From assembly GCA_965277735.1 (NCBI GenBank), contig CBDIDO010000003.1, positions 3,100,001-3,164,000 on the forward strand: a stretch of 64,000 nt of DNA, read 5' to 3'. The notes beneath the pieces were generated by a model. The model did no database searches. It was not told the DNA's origin and worked only from the letters and a program-made list of their open reading frames with translations. The stretch is from RH-AL1 sp965277735. Lineage in GTDB: Bacteria; Pseudomonadota; Alphaproteobacteria; Rhizobiales; Beijerinckiaceae. Positions 18,078 through 26,812 of the stretch are shown here, one piece after another; position 1 is the stretch's first letter; each line of letters starts with the position of its first letter. A program made the position numbers and the translations under genes.

Positions 18078-19271
18078 TCACGACGTCACCGTCCGGGTCG
18101 GCGTGACGGTATCCGGCGGCGCTCGCGCTTGCCTCCCGCGCTCGAAGGTCTCGATGATCGTCATGCGCCCGCCGCAGCATGGACACGGTGGTCGATGGTC
18201 TGGCGCAGCGGCGGGCTCCTCCGTCGCGCTTGGCGCGGACACGGCGAGCAGGTCCCTGGCCTTCGCGACGTTGGCCTTGCGGCCGGCGCTGGCGAGCAGG
18301 CCGTAGTGGCGGATGCGATGGAAGCCTTTGGGCAGGACATGCAGCAGGAAGCGGCGGATGAACTCGTCGGCGGCAAGCGTCATGGTGCGGTGGCGCTCGG
18401 CGCCCTCACGGCGGTAGTCCTTGTAGCGGAAGGTGATGCCGGTCTCGTCGTGCGAGATCAGCCGCCGGTTCGCGATGGCGACACGGTGCGTGTAGCGCGA
18501 CAGAAAGGCGAGCACGGCCTCCGGCCCGGCGAAAGGCGCCTTGGCATAGACGACCCAGCGCTGCTTCCGAACGGGCGCCAGGTAGCGCTGGAACGCGCGG
18601 CGATCGACGAGACCGAGATGATCGCCGAAGAACCGGAGGCAGCCGGCTTCATGCAGCCCGAGCAGGCGCGTCAGGAACAGCCGTCGGAACAGCTTGCCGA
18701 GAACCCGGACTGGCAGCAGGAAGGCCGGGCGTGACGAGACCCAGCGCTGGCGGTCGAGCGAGAAGCCGCCGCCGGGCACGATCATGTGGATGTGCGGATG
18801 GTGCATCATCGCCGAGCCCCAGGTGTGGAGCACGGCCGTGATGCCGATACGCGCGCCGAGATGGCGAGGGTCGGCGGCGATGGTGAGCATGGTCTCCGAC
18901 GCCGCCTTGAAGAGGAGATCGTAGACGACCGCCTTGTTGGGGAAGGCGATGGCGGCGATCTCGGCCGGCAGCGTGAAGACGACGTGGAAGTAGCCGACCG
19001 GGAGCAGGTCCGCTTCGCGCTCGGCCAACCAGGTGCGTGCCGCGGCCCCTTGGCACTTGGGGCAGTGCCTGTTCCTGCAGCTGTTGTAAGCGATGCGAAC
19101 GAAGCCGCAGTCGTCACAAGCGTCGACATGGCCGCCAAGAGCGGTGGTGCGGCAGGTCTCGATCGCCGCCATGACCTTGAGCTGGTGCAGGCTCAGGTGC
19201 CCAGTATGAGCGGCCCGGTACGCCGGGCCGGCGGCACGGAAGATGTCTGCGACCTCGAGAGAGGCGCGCAA
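18078..19271 (-). CDS. IS91-family transposase (HUH/Y2 rolling-circle type)
   Basis: A 397-aa protein. The N-terminal zinc-binding region has CDDCGF followed by CRNRHCPKC. HPHIHMIVPGGGF contains the metal-binding His-hydrophobic-His motif, and FLSRYTHRVAIANRRL carries the conserved catalytic tyrosine. The C-terminus has a CPCCGGRM knuckle. These enzymes nick and transfer single strands for rolling-circle transposition. The frame is intact here, whereas the copy at 47458-48650 is frameshifted. It lies directly after the recombinase pseudogene. Confidence 0.92.
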   Translation of the reverse strand: MRASLEVADIFRAAGPAYRAAHTGHLSLHQLKVMAAIETCRTTALGGHVDACDDCGFVRIAYNSCRNRHCPKCQGAAARTWLAEREADLLPVGYFHVVFTLPAEIAAIAFPNKAVVYDLLFKAASETMLTIAADPRHLGARIGITAVLHTWGSAMMHHPHIHMIVPGGGFSLDRQRWVSSRPAFLLPVRVLGKLFRRLFLTRLLGLHEAGCLRFFGDHLGLVDRRAFQRYLAPVRKQRWVVYAKAPFAGPEAVLAFLSRYTHRVAIANRRLISHDETGITFRYKDYRREGAERHRTMTLAADEFIRRFLLHVLPKGFHRIRHYGLLASAGRKANVAKARDLLAVSAPSATEEPAAAPDHRPPCPCCGGRMTIIETFERGRQARAPPDTVTPTRTVTS

Positions 19272-19275
19272 GGCG

Positions 19276-20205
19276 TCAACCGCCCGGCGCGTGCTCTCCG
19301 ATCCTGAGCATGCCGAGCTTGTCGAGCGGGCTGGTGACGGCGCGGACCGTGCGTGTCGCGACCCTTGTGTAGAAAGCGGTGTTGTCCAGCTTGGCGTGGC
19401 CGAGCAGCGCCTGGATCACCCGAATGTCGATGCCGTCCTCGAGAAGGTGGGGGCGAAGCTGTGGCGCAGCGTGTGCGGGCCGACCCGCTTGGCGATGTCG
19501 GCCGCATGCGCCGCCTCGGCGACGATGCGATGGAGTTGGCGCGTGCTGATCGGCTTCAGCGCATGCTGCCCCGGGAACAGCCAGCCGTCGCGATGCATCA
19601 CCCCCTGCTGGCGCCCGAGCGTCCACCACTGGCGCAGGAGGCTCAGCAGATCGGCCGAGAGCAAGGCATTGCGGTACTGGCCGCCCCCCGCCTTCGCGGG
19701 GGCAGGCTTTTGCCACGCTCGATCCTGAGCAGCATGCGCTCGCTGTCGACGTCGCCGACCTTCAGGTTCGAGACCTCGGCGACGCGCAGCCCGCGCCGTA
19801 GGCGACCGATAGCGCCGCCTGGTGCTTGAGGCAGGTCGTCGCGTTCAGAAGACGGCTGACCTCGTCGGGGCTCAGCACCACTGGCAGCTTGCGTGGATGG
19901 GTAACCCGAACCAGCCTGCGGGAGAGGTTGGGACGGTCGAGCGTGTGCGTGAAGAAGAACCGCAGCGCCGACACGATGCCGTTCATCGTCGGCACGGGAA
20001 CGCCGGCCTCGCGCTGCTCGACCTGGAAGCGGCGCAGATCCTCCGCCGTGGCCGTGCCGGGCGAGCGGCCGATGAAGGTAGCGAAGCGCCCGACGTCGCG
20101 GATGTAGTTGCGCTGCGTCTCTCGCGAGAACCGGCGCATGGTCATGTCGTCGATCAGTCGTTGGCGCAGAGGGCTAATCGGTGCAGCAGCATCGAGGTCG
20201 ATCAT
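19276..20205 (-). pseudogene. tyrosine recombinase of IS91 copy A, multiply frameshifted
   Basis: Compared with the intact reading frame in copy B (to 49563), the N-terminal SAM-like domain (RNYIRDVGRFATF) is in frame until about 19795, where one base is missing. A net 23-base insertion with a GC-rich hairpin lies near 19684-19713, and another base is missing near 19450. The catalytic segments (HTLRHSF, LLGHAKLDNTAFYTRV with the nucleophilic tyrosine) survive only in separate frames. It should be inactive. Confidence 0.88.
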
Positions 20206-20611
20206 CGGATGGCTCCCTGGATGAAGGAGCCGCGATGCTCTGTTTGCCTCCGACGTCGCTCAAGCGGCGCGCGCCGAACGATCTCCTATCTCACCGCAGC
20301 CGCAGCCCTCCCGCGCAGCGGGTTCGTTCTTCGGCCAGCTTGAGCCGTCGGGCGGCATAGCGCCCAAACTAGTCATGCAGGGTCACCGTTAGAGACGTCG
20401 ATAGCGGACACTCGAGTGGGTGGGTGTCTGGTCGCATTAGGCTCGCCAGTAGCGCGCAGACTGCCAGACGATCCGAGGGGGCGACCCCCTTAAGCGACGC
20501 CGCCGCCAAACCGGCTGAGCGAAGCAGCATGCCTTCTGCCTTACTGAAAAACGCGGTGTAACCAAGGTTCTAATCGGCCTCGCTTTAGACACGAGCGCAC
20601 TGGGCTGACAA

Positions 20612-20800
20612 TTACCTTGGATTGATCCGAGCTGCCTCTGCAGCCGCAGCAAGTTCTTCAGGTTTATCACCCATGCGGTCAATCAACATCTGCGCGCGAT
20701 CGGGCGAGATTCCATGCTTTCGAGCCAAGTCTCCGGCCTGGTCCGGCTTCGAACTCTCGACATTCGTCGGCGTGTCCCACTTCGGCTTGTCGTCAGACAC
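20612..20800 (-). CDS. small hypothetical protein (DUF3606-like)
   Basis: A 62-aa protein: MSDDKPKWDTPTNVESSKPD, then DLARKHGISPDRAQMLIDRMGD and ELAAAAEAARIN. The helical pattern resembles DUF3606-type proteins of Hyphomicrobiales, an assignment I hold loosely. A clear but frameshifted paralogue lies at 42935-43128, beside the PII gene. Function unknown. Confidence 0.55.
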   Translation of the reverse strand: MSDDKPKWDTPTNVESSKPDQAGDLARKHGISPDRAQMLIDRMGDKPEELAAAAEAARINPR

Positions 20801-21289
20801 ATTGAGCCTCTCGTCGCGCCGAAAGTGGCGGCCCGCTGTTGTGCCTCATTTCTTGCCAAGCTGGTAGGGGATGTAGCCGAGTTGGCCTTTTCTCGACTTT
20901 GCCGCCCCGGAAAAAGCGCGACGGCCCCGCAAGGTGTCGCCCTGGAGCAACCGTCATTGGGCCCCGGCATAACTTCGAATCGCCAAATATCACCGGGCGC
21001 AAGCTCTCGGCTGGGAACGCGAAGCCTCGAATTCCGTCCCATTCTGCGCCCCACTAGGGCGTGGGCCGAAGATGGGTCTGTGACTCCTCACCGTGAAAGC
21101 GTCATCGACAGCAAGGTCGAGACGAAAAATGCCGCGCTTGGCGCCCTGAGAGCGGGCCGGGCACCGTCAGCCCGGCTTCGGGGTCACATGGCGCCCAGGA
21201 ACATGCTTGACCCCAGGCCCGCATGCAACCGACTCGGCTCGACATACCTCTGACCGCTCGCCTATGTTTCGTCGGTGGAGAGTGCCAGC
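20801..21289. other. intergenic, no gene seen
   Basis: No open frame here has a family signature or plausible ribosome binding site. It separates the minus-strand small gene from the plus-strand BLUF gene and should contain both promoters. Confidence 0.4.
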
Positions 21290-21712
21290 ATGAGTCTGCA
21301 TCAAATCATCTATGTGTCGCATCCGCTCGGCTTCGATGAGTCGACGCTCCACGCCATCCTGAACAACTCGCGACGCAACAACCTCAGGGATGATGTGACT
21401 GGCGCCCTAATTTGCCGCGGAGACGTCTACCTGCAATTGATCGAGGGACCAGAAGCCTCCATCAGAGGGGCGTACGGTCGGATCGCGCGCGACAACCGGC
21501 ACGCCAACATAAACTTCCTTTTCGGTGAGCCGATAACCGACCGCGTCTTCCCGGAATGGGCCATGCGCGACGACCCCGCTCGTTCATGGATGTGGACGCC
21601 CTCGGAAGTCGCGGCCGGCGCAATTGCGAAGTCAACCCGACCGGAGCTCCTGGCGGTCTTTGAGCGTCTAAAGGCCGAACAACCTTGGAAGGTATCTGAC
21701 GGCGTGACCTGA
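21290..21712 (+). CDS. BLUF-domain blue-light photoreceptor
   Basis: A 140-aa protein consisting almost only of a BLUF domain. HQIIYVSHPLGF contains the flavin-proximal tyrosine, RNNLRDDVTGALI the conserved Asn and DVTG turn, and YLQLIEGPEASI the key glutamine; RVFPEWAMRDD supplies the later Trp/Met position. BLUF domains bind FAD and rearrange hydrogen bonds upon blue light. There is no output domain, so it should act through a partner protein. The start at 21290 is chosen for the GGAGAG site and the conserved N-terminal strand. Confidence 0.9.
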   Translation: MSLHQIIYVSHPLGFDESTLHAILNNSRRNNLRDDVTGALICRGDVYLQLIEGPEASIRGAYGRIARDNRHANINFLFGEPITDRVFPEWAMRDDPARSWMWTPSEVAAGAIAKSTRPELLAVFERLKAEQPWKVSDGVT

Positions 21713-21866
21713 CTTGCAAGAGTAGTCGAATGCGATGGACCGGGTCCTTAGCCACTTCTGCGGTTGTCCGCTTCGCGCCCATGTCGCAGTTAGGGTGGTT
21801 TTGACCTGCCCCCGGAAAGTTCATGCAGCTAGATTTAGAGTCTGACCGCCTTCGAAGGGTCAGACG

Positions 21867-22133
21867 ATGAAGCGTGTGCGTTTTACGGAAGAGCAGATCA
21901 TAGGCGTTTTGCGTGAGCAGGAGGCTGGTGCGAAGGGTGCCGATCTTTGCCGGAAGTACGGGAAGTCGGAGGCGACGCTGTACAACTGGAAGGCCAAGTA
22001 CGGCGGTCTCGACGTGTCGGAGGCGAAGCGTCTGAGGGCGCTCGAGGACGAGAACGCCAAGCTCAAGCGGCTGCTGGCCGATGCGATGCTGGACGCGGCG
22101 GCGTTGAAGGAGCTTCTGGGAAAAAAATGGTAG
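21867..22133 (+). CDS. IS3-family transposase OrfA
   Basis: An 88-aa helix-turn-helix protein: RVRFTEEQIIGVLREQEAG, LCRKYGKSEATLYNWKAKYGG, then a leucine-zipper-like helix (LRALEDENAKLKRLLAD) ending LLGKKW. It ends at a GGGAAAAAAATGG run, the A7 slippery sequence used by this family for a -1 shift into orfB; the orfB ATG at 22127 overlaps it. Confidence 0.9.
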   Translation: MKRVRFTEEQIIGVLREQEAGAKGADLCRKYGKSEATLYNWKAKYGGLDVSEAKRLRALEDENAKLKRLLADAMLDAAALKELLGKKW

Positions 22134-22961
22134 GGCCCGCCGAGAAGCGCGAGGCCGTCGCTCATCTTCGGACGCTGTTCGAGATGAGCGAGCGGCGGGC
22201 CACGACCCTCATTGGGGCGGATCGGGCAACGATCCGCTACCGGTCGCGGCGGCCGGACGAGGCGGCGCTGCGGGCGCGGCTACGCGATCTCGCGCATCAG
22301 CGCCATCGCTTCGGCTATCGGCGGCTGCACGTGCTGCTGCGGCGCGACGGCGAGGCGGCGAGCCGCAACAAGGTCTACCGGCTGTATGGGCCGAGGTCTC
22401 GCGGTACGCAAGCGCAAGGCCAGGCGTCGGGCCGTGGGCCAGCGGGCGCCGCTCCTGCCTGCGCTGCTGGCGAACGCGCGCTGGTCGCTCGACTTCGTGC
22501 ACGACCAGCTTGCATGCGGGCGGCGCTTCCGGATCCTCAACGTGGTTGACGATGCGACACGCGAGTGCCTGCTGGCGGTCGCCGACACGTCGATCTCCGG
22601 CAAGCGCGTGGTCCGCGAACTGACGGCGCTCGTGGCGCGGCGTGGCAGACCGCGGACGATCGTCTCCGACAATGGCACGGAGTTCACCTCGAACGCCGTT
22701 CTCGCCTGGTGCGAAGCCGAAGGCGTCGCCTGGCATTACATCGCGCCAGGCAAGCCGATGCAGAACGCCTTCTGCGAGAGCTTCAACGGACACCTTCGCG
22801 ACGAGTGCCTGAACACGCATTGGTTCTTGTCGCTGGCCGATGCCAGGGCCAAGATCGAGGCTTGGCGTCAAGACTACAACGAGAGCCGTCCTCACACGTC
22901 GCTTGGCTGGAAGACGCCGAACGAATACGCTGCTGCGGTGGCCATCAGGGCCGCCGAATGA
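22127..22961 (+). pseudogene. IS3-family transposase OrfB, frameshifted
   Basis: The first part (to NKVYRLY near 22393) and the second part (GLAVRKRKARRR onward, with the DDE core SLDFVHDQL, IVSDNGTEFTS and AFCESFNGHLRDECL) are in different frames. In relatives a few residues lie between RLY and EGLAVRKRK, so a small deletion near 22388-22400 broke the gene. Confidence 0.85.
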
Positions 22962-23170
22962 ACGCCGGATCCTCACCTTTAGGATGGAGGAGAAACCGGG
23001 GGACCGTCATCACCAAGGCAGGCTCTAATCGCGGCTGGATGAGAGTTCGGGGGCAGGTCACAGCCCATACGGCCACCGACCGAGCAGCCGCCTGAAAATA
23101 CGGTTGACGAGCGGGTGGCGCAATTTGCTGCTGCCTGCGCTCGCTACGCCGGCGGCGACCCGGTTGCGTA

Positions 23171-23446
23171 TCAAGACAACTTGGGCAACAGCTGCCGGAC
23201 ATCACCGAGAAGTCGGTCCATCTCTGTCTGTATGCGTTCAGTCGCCTCAACAGTATCGTCCGATTATTCTTGTGCATCAAAAGTTCTTGTCATCGCTAGC
23301 GAGGCAACTTCGATTGCAAGATGTGGGTCGTCCTGCGCGGAGAAGCGTTCGGTTGCTAGGTGGATGAGGAGCTGTCGCATGGCTACAAGCTCTGCTTCCA
23401 TGTTGAGCATCAACTCGACGATTGTGAGGTCACAATTGTCTGTCAT
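23171..23446 (-). pseudogene. small protein gene with an in-frame TAA
   Basis: From ATG 23446 the frame reads MTDNCDLTIVELMLNMEAE and so on to FDAQE, meets TAA at 23264-23266, then continues in the same frame with a coding-like helix (SDDTVEATERIQTEMDRLLG, DVRQLLPKLS) to a TGA at 23171. The start overlaps the methyltransferase stop as ATGA. The whole would be about 91 aa, acidic and helical. Either a nonsense mutation truncated it to 60 aa, or the two parts are separate; I favour the former. Function unknown. Confidence 0.5.
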
Positions 23447-24237
23447 CCGTTGCCGCGCCTTGCATAGCTCGTGTAATCGATCTGCTTTAAGTCCGAAAAT
23501 GGCAATCGCGTTAGATTGCTGATAGCAATTCGGTAGTTCCCGTCGTGGCCATCTGCGTAGGCACGTTCCCCCGTATTATGAAGGATGATACGGCCGCCTG
23601 CCCTGATGAGCGGGCTCCACGCAGAGAAGATTGCCTGGGCCCCGTCAGGAGAATGGTCACCGTCTAGAAGCAGAAGGTCGATTGGCTGCCTCCAGCGGCC
23701 TACGATGACATCCGATTTGCCCTTCAGAACCGTGACCCACGGATCAAGGTCTCGCGCGGCGATATTGCGTCGGAAAACTTCTTCCAAGTTTTGCGCGCCT
23801 GCCCGATAAAGCTCTCCCTGGTAGACGGGCATCGAGAAATCGTCACCGGAGCCATCAAACGGATCGACGCAATAGATCGTCCCGCTGCCTCGGGCGCGTC
23901 GTGCGGAAGCAAGAAGCACCGTCGAGCGGCCCATGAAGACGCCGACCTCGACAATTGTCGGGTTGCCCTCGAGGAAAAAGCTCTCCGCTGCAACTTCGCG
24001 CGCTGCTGCACCTTCGACCCAGCCTGGAATTTTAGTTGCATCTGCGGCGATCTTCCAAATCCTCTTGGCGATCGAGGGCGAACGCGCTTTGAAGGTGAGC
24101 GATGCAAACTCTTTTGCTTGTCGCAAACGCCTGTTGAGTGTGGCATTGCCCATAAGCTGCAGCTTCCGAAGTCGTGGGGTAGAAAGGTCGAAGCGGGATC
24201 GATGGAACCCCTGTTGAGGGCCGGCTACTTCTGTCAC
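23443..24237 (-). CDS. class I SAM-dependent methyltransferase (Methyltransf_24-like)
   Basis: A 264-aa protein. IVEVGVFMGRSTVLLASA is the SAM-binding glycine-rich loop, followed by TIYCVDPFDGSGDD (acidic residue for the ribose) and IDLLLLDGDHSPDGAQ, a DGDH motif typical of Methyltransf_24/cephalosporin hydroxylase-like enzymes. It overlaps by 4 bp with the aminotransferase upstream and with the small gene downstream. In this setting it most likely methylates a sugar or the terminal residue of a glycan (inference). Confidence 0.8.
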   Translation of the reverse strand: MTEVAGPQQGFHRSRFDLSTPRLRKLQLMGNATLNRRLRQAKEFASLTFKARSPSIAKRIWKIAADATKIPGWVEGAAAREVAAESFFLEGNPTIVEVGVFMGRSTVLLASARRARGSGTIYCVDPFDGSGDDFSMPVYQGELYRAGAQNLEEVFRRNIAARDLDPWVTVLKGKSDVIVGRWRQPIDLLLLDGDHSPDGAQAIFSAWSPLIRAGGRIILHNTGERAYADGHDGNYRIAISNLTRLPFSDLKQIDYTSYARRGNG

Positions 24238-25352
24238 GTCGCCGCAATCTCTAGCGCCTCCAGCGAGTCGAGTACCGCTGCCACGATGGTCTGAGCATCT
24301 TTTTGAGAAAGATGCGGCCCCATTGGCAGGCTGAGGACCTGGGCAGAGAACCGTTGTGCGAGAGGAAAGTCAGAAGCGAAGCCCTTCATGTCCTCGTAGG
24401 CGTTCTGCCAAAACGGCGCGATCGGATAATGGATGAGTGTCTCCACACCTCTGTCGCGGAGTGCATATTGAAGGTCGTCGCGCCGGTCATGTTTGATGAC
24501 GTAGAGATGCCAAGCATGCGTCATCTCGGGGGCTGTGGCAGGAAGGGACAGTGCGGTGCTTGCCAGCCCGTCTGCATAGATTTCGGCGGTGCGCTCGCGT
24601 CGTGCATTCCAAGCGGCAAGGTATGGCAGCTTTGCCCGCAAAACGGCGGCTTGGATCGGGTCGAGCCGACTGTTCACTCCCTGCAAATCGTGCACGTATT
24701 TGGTCGCGGATCCATAGTTGCGCAGCATCGATAGGTGACGGGCAATATCCGGATCGTTGGTCGTGACAGCCCCCCCGTCGCCGACGGCGCCAAGGTTCTT
24801 GCCGGGATAGAAGCTCCATGCGACCGCATCACCGTGATGCCCGATGCGCGTGGCGCCGATCGCGGCGCCGTGCGCCTGCGCTGCGTCCTCGATCAGCCTC
24901 AACCCTCGACGCGTGGCGATCTCTGCGAGAGCAACCATGTCTGCCGGGTGACCGTAAAGGTGTACCGGGAGGAGCGCCTTGGTGCGTAGCGTGATCGCCG
25001 CCTCGACTCGATCGGGATCAAGATTGTTGGTCGTTGGATCCGGCTCTACCGGCACGATCCTCGCGCCGACCATTGTCACTGCAAGCCAGGTCGCAATATA
25101 AGTGTGAGACGGCACGATAACTTCATCGCCGGGGCCGACTCCAACAGCACGCAAGGCGAGCGCGATGGCGTCAAGGCCATTTGCCATCCCAACACAATGG
25201 TCTGCACCGACCCAGGTAGCGAACTCCCGCTCGAAGCTCTCCACTTCGGCGCCGAGGACGTACCAGCCTGACGTCATGACGCGGCGGATCGCCTCTTCGA
25301 TAGGAATTGCAAGTTCGGTGTAAGCTGCCTTAACATCAAGGAAAGGGATCAT
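24234..25352 (-). CDS. DegT/DnrJ/EryC1 family sugar aminotransferase (FdtB-like)
   Basis: A 372-aa protein. VAWSFYPGKNLGAVGDGGAV contains the PLP lysine in the family motif; IEDAAQAHGAAIG holds the cofactor-contacting Asp, and MIPFLDVKAAYTEL is the typical start. These enzymes aminate keto-sugar nucleotides. It lies directly after a ketoisomerase-containing gene (ATGA overlap), the fdtA-fdtB arrangement for dTDP-3-amino-3,6-dideoxyhexose, so a C3 aminotransferase is most likely. Confidence 0.88.
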   Translation of the reverse strand: MIPFLDVKAAYTELAIPIEEAIRRVMTSGWYVLGAEVESFEREFATWVGADHCVGMANGLDAIALALRAVGVGPGDEVIVPSHTYIATWLAVTMVGARIVPVEPDPTTNNLDPDRVEAAITLRTKALLPVHLYGHPADMVALAEIATRRGLRLIEDAAQAHGAAIGATRIGHHGDAVAWSFYPGKNLGAVGDGGAVTTNDPDIARHLSMLRNYGSATKYVHDLQGVNSRLDPIQAAVLRAKLPYLAAWNARRERTAEIYADGLASTALSLPATAPEMTHAWHLYVIKHDRRDDLQYALRDRGVETLIHYPIAPFWQNAYEDMKGFASDFPLAQRFSAQVLSLPMGPHLSQKDAQTIVAAVLDSLEALEIAAT

Positions 25353-26233
25353 TCCTGTCTTTCCATCCTAGTGACGAAGTCTTCGTAGCTATGGATGTAA
25401 TCCTTCGGGTCGTAATACTCTGACGCCAATACGGCCAGAACCGCGCTTGGGGAGTATTTATATTGCACGCCCCACACTCGCCCGGGTAAGAACAATCCGA
25501 TGTCGGGACTGTCGAGTATGAACTCCTCTCTCATCCTGCCGTCGTCGACAACAACAGCGACACTGCCGCCAATGCAAAAAATAAGTTCTTGGCAGGTCGC
25601 GTGCGCATGGCCGCCGCGTAACTCTTTGGGCGGGACATTGAAGACCATAAAGTAGCGTTTCGGTATAAACGGGATGTTTCGGCCGAATTCACCGAAGGTT
25701 AGGCTTCCTCGCGAGTCCGTGATGCGCGGGAAACGGTAGATCTTGACGCCCGCTACCGCACAGTCCGCGATACCAAAAGCCCTCGGGTCGACAGTCGTGC
25801 CAAACATGTCGGAAGCGTTACGCGTCGAACCGTCGCGAAAACCGACGACCTTTCCGGGGTTACCACGTACAATCGAATGCGCAGGAACGTCGCGCACGAC
25901 CACGCTACCCGCCTCGACCCACGCTCCAGTACCAATCTTCACGCCCGTCGTCAGCACGGAGCCAGCTCCAATGTGGCTGCGTGGACCCACCGCAATGGTT
26001 GTCGAGAGGGGGATTGCGCCGACCGTGATTGAGGTTGTCGATACGTTGGCTTCTACGTAGCAGTCCGAGCCGATTTCGGTGTCGTGAGCGAATATGACCC
26101 CGCCGAGGAGCGTTGTGCGCGCGCCGACCTTCGTGTTGCCGTCGAGGACGCACTTAGGTCCGATGTTAACGCCGGCCTCAATCTTGACCCGCGGGCCGAG
26201 CGATGCGCTAGGGTCGATGTGGAAGTCACTCAT
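25349..26233 (-). CDS. bifunctional hexapeptide acyltransferase / dTDP-4-keto-6-deoxyhexose ketoisomerase (FdtC-FdtA-like fusion)
   Basis: A 294-aa protein. Residues ~1-145 are a left-handed beta-helix of hexapeptide repeats (VKIEAGVNIGPKC through VEAGSVVVRDVPAHSIVRGNPG), as in sugar N-acetyltransferases. Residues ~165-294 are a cupin of the FdtA/WlaRB family, with RGGHAHATCQELIFCIGG carrying the paired histidines needed for 3,4-ketoisomerisation. One chain could thus perform the first and last steps around the aminotransferase: isomerise, then N-acylate the amino sugar. The start at 26233 is the first residue of the repeat domain; upstream in-frame sequence is not protein-like. It is the first gene of the operon. 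Confidence 0.87.
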   Translation of the reverse strand: MSDFHIDPSASLGPRVKIEAGVNIGPKCVLDGNTKVGARTTLLGGVIFAHDTEIGSDCYVEANVSTTSITVGAIPLSTTIAVGPRSHIGAGSVLTTGVKIGTGAWVEAGSVVVRDVPAHSIVRGNPGKVVGFRDGSTRNASDMFGTTVDPRAFGIADCAVAGVKIYRFPRITDSRGSLTFGEFGRNIPFIPKRYFMVFNVPPKELRGGHAHATCQELIFCIGGSVAVVVDDGRMREEFILDSPDIGLFLPGRVWGVQYKYSPSAVLAVLASEYYDPKDYIHSYEDFVTRMERQE

Positions 26234-26812
26234 TCCGTGCGCATCTCGATTGTATCCTCCAGCGCGTAGCTGTTCCCGAGGAGAATGTCGACGTGAGCAA
26301 GAGCGAACAATCACTTTGCAGCAGTTCGTCAAGAGGCCAGCCGGGAGCTGCGCTAAATGCTAGCACTCTCTCAACGCTGCCAGAGGTCTGGAGGCAGAAT
26401 TGTCAGCCCCAGCGCGTCGGCCACGTCCGCGATGTGGGTGCCGAGCCGCTGGAGTCGGTCAGCGAGCCGATGGGCCGCGGCTGACCCGACCATTTTAGGG
26501 CCAAACTGGAAGTGTCCGATGACGATCAGTCGCGCCAGGCTCCCACCCCTGAGTGCCATCCGCTGCAATCGTCACGATGCCAAGGGTCGGCCCGCCGCGC
26601 CTAAGCCTTTTTCATGCGGTTCTCCAAAGGCTCCTCTGCGCAATTGGCCGGCAGCGGTGGCTGAAGCTGGAAGAGCCATTGGGTGTCACCTAGATAGCTG
26701 ACGTCGATAATGGGTCAATGAATTTGCTCAGAGAAATCTATCTCGTCAGATTCGCTTTGCTGCCCAGCAGATTTCTTAATTACGCTCCGCTAAAGGACGT
26801 GCCGGAGGCTCC
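26234..26812. other. intergenic region with a weak minus-strand frame
   Basis: This should hold the promoters of the amino-sugar operon (minus) and the CheY-like gene (plus). A 65-codon minus frame at 26371-26568 (ends ADALGLTILPPDLWQR) looks somewhat protein-like but has no family I recognise. No repeat or RNA gene is seen. Confidence 0.35.

Larger units (their letters stand above)
17758..20338 (-). mobile_element. IS91-family element, copy A (transposase intact, recombinase broken)
   Basis: Ends are defined by comparison with copies B (47136-49696) and C (56123-56747). All share CGTGAAGAGTTT at the left and GTTCGTTCT(T/C)CGGCCA at the right, and flanks diverge immediately outside. It encodes, in transcription order, a tyrosine recombinase (pseudogene) and a HUH transposase. 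No terminal inverted repeats or target duplication are seen, as expected for rolling-circle IS91 elements. Confidence 0.85.
21802..23060 (+). mobile_element. IS3-family element (IS407-like), inactive
   Basis: Terminal inverted repeats TGACCTGCCCCCGGAAAGTT (left) and TGACCTGCCCCCGAACTCTC (right, reverse complement) delimit about 1259 bp containing orfA and a frameshifted orfB. No clear target duplication is visible at the flanks (gttt versus cagc). Confidence 0.88.

Noticed and set aside
17758..20338. Composite transposon bounded by IS91 copies A and B carrying the 20-47 kb cargo
   Set aside because: IS91-type elements do not form classical composite transposons, the copies are clearly diverged, and the flanks show no shared target sequence.
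20612..21712. Toxin-antitoxin pair made of the small protein and the BLUF gene
   Set aside because: They are divergent, nearly 500 bp apart, and the BLUF assignment is clear; no toxin motif is present.
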